DNA of 64,000 nt. Origin: Hirsutella rhossiliensis (Eukaryota; Ascomycota; Sordariomycetes; Hypocreales; Ophiocordycipitaceae). Positions 1 through 9,848 of this stretch are shown here, in pieces (within the stretch, counting starts at the first letter, position 1; the number at the start of each line of letters is the position of its first letter). The DNA is taken from contig NW_025408679.1 in the NCBI RefSeq assembly GCF_020360975.1, forward strand, positions 1,612,001 through 1,676,000, read 5' to 3'. The notes under the pieces were generated by a model. That model saw only the letters and a list, made by a program, of their open reading frames with translations. It made no database searches and was not told the origin of the DNA. The translations under genes were made by a program, and so were the position numbers.

Positions 1-1679
1 ACGTACCTTTTCGCAAAGCAGTTTATGCTCCCGGTTATTGCGGAGCAGCGGTGGCAGTGCGTGAAGAAAGGGGAGCTGAAGAAGACGCAAGGTATATGTT
101 GAGCCAGCATTGCACGTTCCCTGCAGTCTGGGCCTCACGTGCTGCACTGGCTCCAATGGGTATGGCGGATGTTTATAGAAATCACGAACGGCATGTGCGA
201 GAGTCAACTTTTGCTCGCTAGGCTCCAAAACTTTCCGGGCTCCCAAACTCACCAGCGAACCAGCAAGGTCTCAAAACTGGCGCAGCAGAAGCAGCCGTCA
301 AAGGGCTGACTCCGACCACAGCAATTGACAGGTGTCTTCGGCGAATCAATTTTTCAAATGGCTGTTTGCAGGGAGTTCGCTCCAGCTCAACGACTAATTC
401 TTCCCTGCGCCCGGCCCCGATGCCTAAACTTGACGACAGCCAATTCTCTACTTTCGGTGCATCTTTCGGCAAACCTTGGCAAAAAATACCTTTCTGGATG
501 CCAGTACAGTACTGTATTGACTGTGCAACATGATTCACTCCCTTTGAAATTAGGGATCTCATGCCCTCCGAGACCTCTATTCGACCTTATGCCGGCTTAT
601 TGACTGTGGCCGCGAGATGGGCCGGGAGGGGACCCAGAGAGCAAGTCGTACCTAGATGACGTTGAAGATCTTTTTTTAGATCGTACACCGGCATGAACAA
701 AAGGTTACACCTGCAAAGCGCACACAACGAAACAGAGAGTGAAGAACGGGGGCCAAATCGTTCAATTCATTGATCTCTGACGGCCTCCTTAAGGGGCTAT
801 GCTAACCTGCTTTTATAACCGCGAGATGACTCCCGGCCCCGTGCTTTTTCTCTGGAATAGTCAATTCAGCCAGTAGTTGGAATCACCAGCCACCTACCAG
901 GGTCAAGCACTTCAGGCGCGTGAAAACAATGGCATGACTCTTACACAAGACGTGGCATCCATAGTTTTTGATTCGCTCCTTTTTCTTTTTGACCCACGGG
1001 TACATCCGCACGAAGGCGGAAGCCAAGTCTCTTAACAAAGCCCGGCCTTCAATTGAGGCGCACTTTAAAACGACGTCTGGTTTGCAACACGAAACAAAGC
1101 CAATTCCAGTCCACCCTAGAGGACAGCTATCCTTTCCTCCGGGTTCCTCGCGAGCCCCGGGTAACAGGCCTTCGGTTGGCTACACCATGCTCGGAGCGGC
1201 ACACGAACTGGACAACCAAGCCTATTTCTCTGCAACTTGGCAGAAGCATTCGAGACAGATGCATTCTAACACATAAGATACTGTATCAGCAGGTCCGATA
1301 CTTCGGCAGCCGCCAGACTTAAATGTCAAGGGTACATGCCGGTCCTCTATGTTCTTTCATGTGATGACGGTTATCATCTCACCGGACGACGCCGGTCCGA
1401 AGTGGTGTTGTTCATGTCATTGGTCTGCGTCAAATGGAAATCTTGAGCGGCCATACATGGCCCCGCCGGAACGTCATTTATGTTGTAAAGTTGGCTACAG
1501 ACGTGTCAACCTCCGCCCGTAGTACATGACTTTCCGACGCTTCTTGTTCATCGACTTCCAATACTTCTGAGGTGCTCATTGGCGAGCGTTGCGGATGAAC
1601 CGAAGAGCCCGAGAGGACATCATTCGTTCTAAAGTCTTCAGGGCCCTTCTGCACGGCCCTATAACTCCTTTCCTGGTCA
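1..1679. other. No gene recognised
   Basis: I see no convincing gene here. The open frames are short and overlap on both strands without domain signatures. The only structured item is a block at about 716-771 that recurs at about 35555-35615 (listed separately). A short palindromic motif, cagtactgta, at about 506-516 recurs near 2138 and 23415 and may mark old repeat ends, but it is too short to assign. Confidence 0.5.
716..771 (+). repeat. Dispersed repeat copy 1
   Basis: A stretch of about 55 bp matches a second copy at about 35555-35615. The strongest shared core is cgaaacagagagtgaagaac followed by a G-run, and the flanking CGCACA and TTGATCTCT are also shared. It is seen directly in the sequence. 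Its nature is unknown; it could be a fragment of an old transposon or of a duplicated gene. Confidence 0.6.
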
Positions 1680-1922
1680 TCAATTAGCTTCTATCTCAAT
1701 CTCCAGCATGGCAGATTGACGTACTATTTCAAGCACTGACGGTCGGAAAGAAGGAGATGATGAATATTCGAAATATCTACCATGTCTAGCACAGAAGTAG
1801 ATATCGACATCGTACTTCGATCGCAACGTGTCCAGTCTCTTCATCACATTGCGCAAGCTTCTCGACACGTTCTCACTCCTTCGGTCCCTTTTCTGAGGAG
1901 TGGAGGCAACAATTTCGACCAT
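1680..1922 (-). CDS. Small MADS-like (SRF-type) fungal protein, putative
   Basis: An 80-residue reading frame starts at the ATG at 1922-1920; an extended frame begins only at a GTG. After a basic KRDRR stretch comes a helix-like segment with LDTLRSKYDVDIYF, then a short HGRYFEYSSS strand-turn and a PS..EI ending. That order (basic helix, 'aDvY' strand, 'YSS', proline-rich end) resembles the small MADS-like proteins common in ascomycetes, which I know as a family pattern rather than by name. A DNA-binding role would be inference. The frame is intact, isolated, and has no visible partner genes. It could equally be a chance ORF; the family assignment is tentative. Confidence 0.4.
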   Translation of the reverse strand: MVEIVASTPQKRDRRSENVSRSLRNVMKRLDTLRSKYDVDIYFCARHGRYFEYSSSPSFRPSVLEIVRQSAMLEIEIEAN

Positions 1923-1937
1923 GACTTTTGTTAGCAC

Positions 1938-3342
1938 TGGATAACAGTGCCAATGCTCAAGGCCGTAGATGCACGCATCGCGTTATATTTGTCGTTTGAA
2001 ATAGGTGGATTCGCTTCCAGCTGTTCAGTTCATGCGCGTAGAAGTGTGCCCTCACAATACGGACTTGGGCAAGAAGGTCAACTATTTCCTTCTTGCCTGT
2101 ACCGCTTGGTTAGGGTCAGATACATCATCGTACAGACAGTACTGTATTGTACTGCACCGTAAACGGCATGATCGATCAGAAACTCTAATACAGCCCACGC
2201 TGTCTCTTTCTCTCGAAGCACAAGTTACCTCAATAGTCGGTGCTGAGGGATAGCTTCCTCCACAGAGACATGGCATTGAATGTACAGTAGGCGACGTACG
2301 CCACACAAGCCTTAAGTTGACAGACAGAATTGCATGTAACCCCAGGTCTGATCCATTCTTTGCGCGGGAATCCGGTCAGACAGTACGTGCGTAATGACTG
2401 ATTGCCTTTAGTGTACTAACAAAGGATGGAGGTTGTAACATAGGGAGACACCGAAAGAGGCCAACATGACAGGCCTTTTCCGAGTCTTTCCCGCGCCATG
2501 TTTAAGCAGGAATCGGCGTTATAATGGTTCAGATGCCGTGCAGGAGAGTATTTAACAGGCAGTGCACTCCAGTTGACATCAGTGAAAGAGCGGCTTACTT
2601 CACCAGACAGCACGAATCGGAGTCAGTATCAGGGCCGTCTCCGGCTCATCTAGATTACTGCGTGCCAATAGTACCTATGAGACGACATGCCGTTAAAGGT
2701 GATCTGTATCAATCAAGGATATACCGGGTAAGAGTATACCACTTCTGGACCTACCTGAGTAGGAACCTGCCATCCTACAGTAGGGCCAGAGTCCTCACGG
2801 TCGCCCCAGGGCGGCATCCTGTGGCCTTGAACTTTAAGGGGGGGGGGTGGTTGGGTAGCCTTCCAGGGTGATGAATAAGTCACAGTGGGAACTGTCCTCA
2901 TCTGGCCTTCGAGATCGCTGTTTCGATAGGAAGTGGTCCAGGTGCCATAAAGGACGTTGGCCATGGCATTAGCGCATTCATGTGGCCAGCATTGACCTGA
3001 GACGTATTACCTAGATTTGGCCCCAATACCGGCGCTAGGCAGGGCCATTACCAGTCCCTGCCCGGGACCACCTTAGTGGTGTGACAATTTGTCAGGAAGT
3101 GGATAATTGGGATGCCGGTGAGGGCGTCGCCAACAACCTTCCGCTAGCCGGATGTCTACATCAGACTTGCCTTTGCCCGTACACTTCGTCCCAGTATGTA
3201 GAACAGTTCCCGGACATGTTGGAATGCTGCTCTTTTCTTGTCTTTCCGGGTTCTTGTTTCCTGGCAACGGCTTCAATCAAGCGAGTGGAAACAGGCCACA
3301 AACTCAGTACGCCGGGTTGTTTTGGTTCGCGAAGCGCGACGT
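1938..3342. other. No gene recognised
   Basis: Short overlapping frames only, on both strands, none with a recognisable motif. A run of nine G residues lies near 2841. The region ends at the left target duplication of the LINE insertion at 3356. Confidence 0.5.
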
Positions 3343-3355
3343 AAAGCGCGTATCC

Positions 3356-3794
3356 AAAGGCTAATAAGGTTAGCCTCGATACCTGCCGCTGCGGGCAAGA
3401 GAGGCATACAGCAGAGCATCTTATACTAAGGTGCCCTAACTATAAGGAAGAAAGAAGGGACTTTTATAAGGCCCTTCTTCTAAGACCGCAGAAAACCCTA
3501 GCCTACCTTTTCTTTATAGCTAGCCGCTTGGAAGGAAAGCCCTTCTAGCCTTCCTAGCGAAGACTAAGATAGGTACAGCTACATGGTTGGCGAAGGAGTA
3601 ACCTATAGGCCCTAAAAAGCCGTTAGGGGTAAAAGAACCAGCGAGGGACCGACCAGATTGACCTTTCCTATGTTACCTTTGTATTTCCTTACAAAATCCC
3701 TTCCCTAATTAGTTATAGGCTTCTTAAAGCTATGTAGCTAGCTAGGATTGCTTATAGAGGCTACATGCGAGTAAAGAATAAAAAATAAAAATAA
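3356..3794 (+). mobile_element. 5'-truncated Tad-like LINE tail with target duplication
   Basis: This is the last part of a non-LTR retrotransposon. Translation from about 3384 gives a CRCG..RHTAEHLILRC zinc-knuckle-like motif followed by NYKEER, the signature that follows the RNase H region in fungal Tad-type LINEs. The same motif recurs at 22.5 kb. Downstream, the frame that would encode a KTKIGTATW..KE terminus continues only after a single-base shift near 3540. The 3' UTR ends in an A-rich aataaaaataaaa tail. Both ends are flanked by the same 13 bases, AAAGCGCGTATCC, at 3343-3355 and 3795-3807, the target-site duplication of target-primed insertion. The copy is dead on arrival because the endonuclease and reverse transcriptase are missing. 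Confidence 0.85.
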
Positions 3795-3807
3795 AAAGCG
3801 CGTATCC

Positions 3808-4586
3808 TTGCCAAGCCGTGACCAGCTCGTCAAGAATCAGATGACAGCGGCGTAGGCGGCAGACGTAATAATATCAACAAACTAACATTCGATTACGGCC
3901 AGATGCCCACACACTTGATTCCCCAATCCTGAATGCGCAAGCCGCAGCGATGGAGTGGAGCGCCGAGGAAATGCAACTCGCCACGTCAACACAGTACGAC
4001 GGAGCTTGACCGGGAAAGACTTTATTGCACAATTGCGCTTCTCTCCGTCCTGTGCCAGTGTAGCCCTCGGGACAGCGGCCGTGAAGGCTGTTCTTTTCGC
4101 GAAGCCCATTCCGAACTTGCATCCACATCCAGGCCGCCACATCAGTCATCTATCTGCTCGTCAGCAACCGGACGACGGCGCAACGCAATGGGTACCTGCG
4201 ACAACGTCCACAGACGAACCTGGCCAGTTATCCACGTCCCCGTCCCCAGTGCAGTTTTTGGCCGTGCCTTATCACACAGTTTGCCCCCCCGCGCGATATC
4301 ACTTCTCCGTCGCCATCAATTAGCCGACGCATTAATAGGCCGTGTTCTACGCACGTTTCTGTGTTACCCGAAACTCCCAGCCCTCACGACGGTTCGGTCG
4401 CGATTCTTAGACCATGGAACCATAGGTGCATACGACGCGACAGCGTAAGGTCGGTACATGCCACGTTTTGAGCGTCATACGTTCGTAAGCATTTGCCATC
4501 GCTTCTCCACGCCTACCATCCTTACCCCCCCTTTTGCTCACCCCCCCCTTTTGCTCCGCCAAATGAGACAAACCTCACCAAAAATC
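3808..4586. other. No gene recognised
   Basis: Frames of up to 171 codons overlap in several phases on both strands between about 3870 and 4450, but none shows a domain or a fungal splice pattern. A direct repeat of cccccccttttgctc lies near 4526-4556. The region ends with AAATC, the left duplication of the following LTR. Confidence 0.45.
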
Positions 4587-5109
4587 TGTCGAGAAGAAGG
4601 TCCGAACGAGTTGAGGTCTCTAGGTCTCTCTAGGGATTGCAGCTAGAAACCAGGTAAGAAGGGAAGTCTGCAGACTGTTCTTTCTTCTTCCTAGACCACT
4701 GAGGGGTCCGGAGGATCTCCTATTCGAACGGGGACCTTTTGAGGAGTCCGGCATAACTATTACTGGCTCGGGGATCTCGAGAGACTGAACTATCTATCTA
4801 ATAGCTAGAAGAGCTATTTGATCGGGAGATGGAGCTGATGTTGCTGACGTAGATGACTTACGTGGCCTTCAGTAGGTGGCAAGAAGTGCCCTCTTTCTGA
4901 TAAGAATGTATACTATACCTGAAAACGGGATATCAACTTGGGAGAAGCTTGGAGGGATACAAAAGGGGCTGTTTGGACGGGAAAAGGGCAACCGGGGGCA
5001 GAGCAATCAACACATGCATTCTCGCATACCATCTGATCATATGATACTCGACCTTCGAAAAGTCCCTTTATCCACTTCTATGCCCACTTTTGCTCTCATC
5101 TTCGCGAGA
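4587..5109 (+). mobile_element. Solo Copia LTR, subfamily A (copy 1)
   Basis: A 523-bp LTR begins TGTCGAGAAGAAGG and ends CTTCGCGAGA. It is flanked by a perfect 5-bp duplication, AAATC, at 4582-4586 and 5110-5114. No internal retrotransposon sequence is attached, so it is a solo LTR left by LTR-LTR recombination. Full-length sisters lie at 18599 and 35657, and a related subfamily (B) bounds the complete element at 42944. A TATA-like GGATACAAAAGGGG sits near 4954. This copy carries a small private difference near 4626-4640 relative to its sisters. Confidence 0.95.
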
Positions 5110-5196
5110 AAATCTGATTCTTGAACTGCTTATATTTCAGCGAACTATGGAGATAAAAATGTAAAGGCTACATCATTTGAACGAGAATTGAACACA

Positions 5197-5990
5197 CTAA
5201 TTGGTTCTTGGTATTTTTATGACGGGACCCAGTCGTGTGGTGCGCTGGGGAGGCCCAAATACCTTGACCTCAATCCCCGGAGCTGTCTCCGTCTCCGACT
5301 CCACCTCCTCCTCCTCCGAGTCGCAATCCACCACAACGGCTTTCTTTGGACTCCCAATTTCTGGGACAATCTCACCGGCCGCCAAAGCTTCGGCGAGACA
5401 CATGAAGCGTCTATTTGGGTTAGGGATGGCCCTCCTCTTTCTTCCTCTCTTCAGCCTGTCCACTTCCTCCTCCAGCCTAGCAATTTTACCACCATGTTCT
5501 GCTAGTGCCTGTTCTTGAGTTTCCCAGCCTTTAGCTATCTTGGCATATAGCCTCCGAGTCGTAGGTGTTCTGCTTTTGCCAAGGTCACGAATATGGCGGC
5601 TGGATTTCGGGGTGTTATCAGAGTCCAAAAACGGCCTATATTCCGGGGATGCCGTAACTTTGTCTTCTGGATCTCAGGGTGCCCCAATGCCTTGGAACGC
5701 GAGATTGGCCAATTTCCGGTGGTTCTCCAGCCGGACAAGCTGTTTCTTGCTTTCATTCCCGTTTGACGTCCCCTGGCATACGCACGTATAAAGTTGACCT
5801 TGTCAACGGGCGTGGAATCCGTCAAAGAAGCCAGTCTGTCAAGCTCCTTCCGGTAGGCTGTCATTATATGATTGAAAACAGCGCTGTCTAATGGCTGGAG
5901 GCCATGAGAACAGTGAGATGGGAAATAACAACAGTAAACATCGTTCAGAAAGCACGCAGAGTATAAATATCTCCAGGATCGACAAGTTTG
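5197..5990 (-). pseudogene. pogo/Fot1-type transposase, C-terminal remnant
   Basis: On the minus strand two overlapping frames (about 5990 to 5535 and 5628 to 5197) give the end of a pogo-class DDE transposase. The motif FPSHCSHGLQPLDSAVF near 5870-5920 is the third catalytic block of the DDE_1 family. It is followed by a GW..TGNWPISRSKAL segment, the usual post-catalytic 'aGw..tGi.P' region, and then a C-terminal coiled, basic tail (ARLEEEVDRLKRGRKRR). The amino-terminal DNA-binding domain and the first two catalytic blocks are missing because Copia sequence begins at about 5995. A frame change separates the two parts. The acidic EEEEVESETE stretch near the end is typical of such tails. The copy is non-functional. 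Confidence 0.8.
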
Positions 5991-5997
5991 GCAGTTA

Positions 5998-7446
5998 ACG
6001 AACTTGCCACCCGACGGGAAGCTACTTCCAGGAAAATGGGTCCTTGACGAGAAAATGTCACCTACCGGTGAATGTTTTGGCAGAGCCCGCTGGGTCGTCT
6101 GCGGGAATTTTGAAGAAGAAGACAGCTGGGCAGTCCAAGACGTGTACGCTGCCGTGGCTAACACAACATCTGTCAAAATATTTCTTTTGTGGACCGCGAT
6201 TCTTGACCTCGAATGTTTTCAGTTTGACATTGCTACAGCATTCCTCAATGCAGACATACCGGAAGGGACCAACATCTATGTCATGCAGCCAGAAGGCTAC
6301 GAAGACGGCACAAACAGGGTCTGTCTCCTTCGGAAAGCCCTTTACGGTTTACGAAAGAGCCCTCTCTGGTGGTTCAAGACGATTACACCTATCCTTCAAA
6401 ACCTCGGATTTGAACCTCTTGACGCGGATCTCTGTCTATTCAAAGATGAAAAGCGTGGCTGCATTCTGATCCTCTATGTGGACGATATGCTAGTCGCCGC
6501 ACCAACGAAAGAGATAATCTTCCACGTCAAGGAACAACTCCAGTCCTTTTTCGAAGTTAAGGACCTGGGTGAGGTGAAAGACTTCCTTGGCTTCACTGTC
6601 ATCCGAGATAGGCCAAACAGGCGTATCTACCTCTCTCAGAAGAACTTTACGGAGAAAATCATTTCGAAGTACGGATATCGGAGACTCAATGCCGCGACAA
6701 CCCCCTGGCCTCGAGGATTCGAACTTCCCGCTACCTGGGAGCCAGACAAGGCCTCTCAGAAGTCATACATCAGACAAACGAGATCACTGAACTTTCTTTC
6801 GACGGGAACGAGACCAGACATTACATACACGACAAATCGTCTCTGCGAAGCCAACGCCGGACCGTCTGACCAGCATAAACAGCTGCTAAAACACCTCTTT
6901 AGATACCTCATTGGAACTACGAACTTGTCCCTCTGTCTAGGTGGGAAATTCTCGATTAACAATCTTCCACTTCTCGGATTTGCGGATGCAGCATTTGCAG
7001 ACCGAATACCAACACGGCACTCTACTGCTGGCTATACCGTTCTTTTAGCCGGCTGTCCGGTTCTCTGGAAATCCAGTAGACAGACAATTGTCGCACTGTC
7101 AACAACGGAAGCCGAATTCATGAATCTCACGCCAAGTGGACAAGCTCTTTTGTGGATTGATCGCATCATACAGAACCTTGGAATCCGATCCAGCAAGCCA
7201 GTCATCATATTCACGGACTCACGCAATGCACAGCTCACGGTACTAAATCCAATGAACTCGGCAAGAACAAGACACATTGACACTCGCTATAAATGGATCA
7301 TTGATCGCACAACCCGAGGAGACTTTGACATTCAACATGTCTCGACGCACGATATGGTGGCAGACGGACTTACCAAGCCACTCACCCAGGATCGCCATGT
7401 TGCTTTTGTTCGTCAACTTGGACTTATTTCTCTTCCGATTGCCTAA
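5998..7446 (+). pseudogene. Ty1/Copia pol fragment: reverse transcriptase and RNase H
   Basis: A long open frame (about 480 codons) encodes the C-terminal half of a Copia polyprotein. In order it shows a reverse-transcriptase start (GKWVLDEK...RARWVVCG), the FQFDIATAFLNAD catalytic block, LRKALYGLRKSPLWW, the YVDD active site near 6475, the LGEVKDFLGF block, TRPDITYTTNRL, and an RNase H domain with STTEAEF, DSRNAQ and a terminal MVADGLTKPL motif. It reads cleanly to the stop at 7446, about 60 bp before its 3' LTR. Gag, protease and integrase are absent: the sequence begins abruptly at about 5995 against the pogo remnant. The frame is intact for its length, so the truncation is relatively recent or the frame escaped damage. 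It cannot move alone. Confidence 0.9.
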
Positions 7447-7509
7447 TCTGCAAGTCACGATGTTTGACATTTGGATTGTTCAGTCATCTAGCCATGTCTG
7501 GCTACGGGG

Positions 7510-7675
7510 TGTTGAAGAGACTGGTCGTCTCTAGAAGGTCTATGATCATGTCGACATTTGTCAGCTATGTCTATATAAGACATAGCCTCCCACTCCTTCT
7601 GTAGCTAGAGAGATATCATCATCATTAAGAGATCATTCATTTAGTCTTTCCTAGTCCATGTGTATGGACGACACA
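7510..7675 (+). mobile_element. 3' LTR of the truncated Copia element (putative)
   Basis: Immediately after the GGGG of a short purine tract comes TGTTGAAGAG, a standard Copia LTR start; a plausible end is GACGACACA at 7675. A TATATAAG box sits at 7571-7580, followed by a short leader. The element's 5' LTR is missing, so the end is inferred from the canonical TG..CA form and is not confirmed by a second copy in the window. Confidence 0.6.
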
Positions 7676-8040
7676 ACGCGAGCCAATCTCGCCAATCAGC
7701 CCTTGGGCGAGTACATATGGTCGGGGAGCGGACGAACAACCAAGCCGTTCCGGATCCCGTCGAGGAGGAAAGGCGTATTGAGGACAGGTCCGTGATTCGT
7801 CGTTCTGCTGGCTAATGATTCATGCAGACGGACGAGAAGCGATCGGACGGCACATTGAGGCACTAAGAATTTTTGTGCTATCGGAGGGGAGAACAAGCGC
7901 TGGCAGTGCTAATGAGAGGACTTCTCGCCTGGACCTGCGCCTTCTTCGCATTGCATCTTGGCCAGAGGCTAGAGTAGCGTTCCTGTATTCGTGACAGCCT
8001 TAATGCATCGCCCCGCCCCCAATCCTGCCAACCATGATAG
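7676..8040. other. No gene recognised
   Basis: A minus-strand frame at 7696-7896 has no recognisable domain. The last eight bases, CATGATAG, are the left duplication of the following MITE. Confidence 0.45.
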
Positions 8041-8434
8041 CAGTGTGGTTTTCGATCCAGTCAATCCTGATCAATCGATATTGACGGATTGATCCAATTG
8101 GCCAGTAAGATTGTCAATCCTGTCAATCCAGTTGGTGCCACAACTGCCATGGCGGCGCCACCAATTTAACAGTCCATTTTTTTTGGCGGAACAAATAGTT
8201 AATTAAAATGAGATAATTTCCAGACGAGCGCGCAATTATCGATCCTCATTTGCCGATAATGGGGATTGCCGGCGCTCGGATTGAATGAAGTTCAATCCGT
8301 CAATCCTTGCGGCGCCATAATCCGCCGTTTGAGGCGCCGCCCTAATTTGATTTATTGGCCACGCGGATTGACTAGGATTGATCCGCGATATTGATTGATT
8401 GGATTGACAAGGGTCCAGATTGAAAACCACACTG
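8041..8434. mobile_element. hAT-type MITE, 394 bp, with 8-bp target duplication
   Basis: A short non-coding element begins CAGTGTGGTTTTCGATC and ends with the inverse, GATTGAAAACCACACTG, an imperfect terminal inverted repeat of about 17 bp. It is flanked by a perfect 8-bp direct repeat, CATGATAG, at 8033-8040 and 8435-8442. A CAG-type end and 8-bp duplication are hallmarks of the hAT superfamily. The sub-terminal regions are packed with copies of GTCAATCC or its inverse GGATTGAC, as expected for transposase-binding sites. There is no coding capacity, so an autonomous hAT elsewhere would have had to move it. Confidence 0.9.
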
Positions 8435-8442
8435 CATGATAG

Positions 8443-9567
8443 GCATGATCGACGTCGGCCCCGCCTCCCGCCTTCCCCTAGCGATCGGCACGGGAACAAA
8501 ACGGCTCCCACTTAGCCGCTACTTCAAGCGAGGTAGGGTTGCTGTCTTCGTCCTTGATTAGCTAGCTGGTCGGCCGCCAACACGCGCTCAACAAGGCCGT
8601 CGCAAGTTCATTTTCGAAGCCTGGTCGGTTAGGCGTCTGCTTATGGGCACTTGCACTGGTCGACAACAGCCAGCAGTGCCTTGCTCAACGCTGCAACTCG
8701 TCCGTTAATGAGCGGCGTCGGCGTTAACACGCCCAGGTCCCGTGGGACGTTGCTGCTCGCGGGCGTTCAGGGAGACCTGCCTGTTCAGAGGATCTGCAGC
8801 TGCATGCTGTCTATTTTGGAATCTGCCAGATGATATGTGTGCCTCGGAGAACGTCCGGGTGCTGCGGAAGCGCGCCTGATGACGAGCCATGTGAGCCGAG
8901 TGGCGAGAACAACATCTGCGACAGAAGCATTGGGGGTTTGCGGCGAAGGCAAGGGTCGCGACCGAATCGCGGTTTCTTTGAGCTCGGCCTAACCATCGAT
9001 GAACGGCCGACAGAGTGCGCGCGCTCCTGCACTAGCATGACGTACCGGTGCGATGGAACGCCGAATCATGGGGTGGCAAAGAGGTCAAGTGGGATGGCCT
9101 GTTGGCTACCTCATTCTGCGCGTCGCCCCGCGCATCCCTTGTGGCGATTGACTTTCGGGCCGCAATTGCTCTCATTCGACGCGTCCACCACCACCCTGAC
9201 GGTCATAGAAAATAGTCGCCTGCGACAACGAAGAGACGTCGTTGGATTAAGCTCGCATATTGCCGTCGACTGGCTTAGTCAACCGTGCGCCGTGACGGAT
9301 TTGTAGCCACCTGTCACCATAATCTCAGATCTCTCGACGGGCGATCAGGCGAACCTGGCCAGGTCGAGACCGCGACCAATGGGGCCTGGCGTGAGGTCTC
9401 AATCGGCTCGGCAGAAGGTCCCGTTGCACCAACCACTCTAGTCAAGAGTGGCCGCCGCCGGCTCGTACAACCTAGAGCCGCTAGCTCTCGGGACAAAGAG
9501 ACTGTGCTTTCCCAATCGGGCTGCATCTTGTCCAACTGGGTCGAGCAAGTCCAGGAGCGTGAGGACA
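8443..9567. other. No gene recognised; flank of the MULE
   Basis: Several overlapping frames of up to 158 codons occur (for example 8830-9306 on the plus strand), but none has a domain or splice pattern I can support. The stretch ends at CAAGGGCG, the left target duplication of the MULE. Confidence 0.45.
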
Positions 9568-9575
9568 CAAGGGCG

Positions 9576-9649
9576 GGGCCACCCTAGTCGCACGGCCTCT
9601 CGGCGATTGTCGCACGGCCTCTTTGGCCGGATTAGGCAGTTGCGACACG
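9576..9649 (+). repeat. MULE left terminal inverted repeat
   Basis: 74 bp starting GGGCCACCCTAGTCGCACGG and ending GCGACACG; it is the exact reverse complement of 12529-12602. It is preceded by the target duplication CAAGGGCG. Confidence 0.95.
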
Positions 9650-9848
9650 AGAGACTTAGGGCCTAGGCAATTTTATTAGCAAATTGATGTACCTCTTGTA
9701 CCGATGGTTGCCGCACCGTTAAACGCGTAAGACTCGTGGTAGTAACGCGTAAAAACGCAGTCTGTCAACGCAGTCTATCAACGCCGTCAACGCCGTCAAC
9801 GCCGATATCACCAAAGCCGCATTCACCGCCTTATTTGAAGCCTTTACA

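Noticed and set aside
3933..4448. 171-codon plus-strand frame
   Set aside because: No domain, overlapping frames in three phases, and no splice or start-context support.
4876..5124. 82-codon frame repeated at 18948 and 35976
   Set aside because: It lies wholly inside the solo Copia LTRs; its recurrence reflects LTR identity, not a conserved gene.
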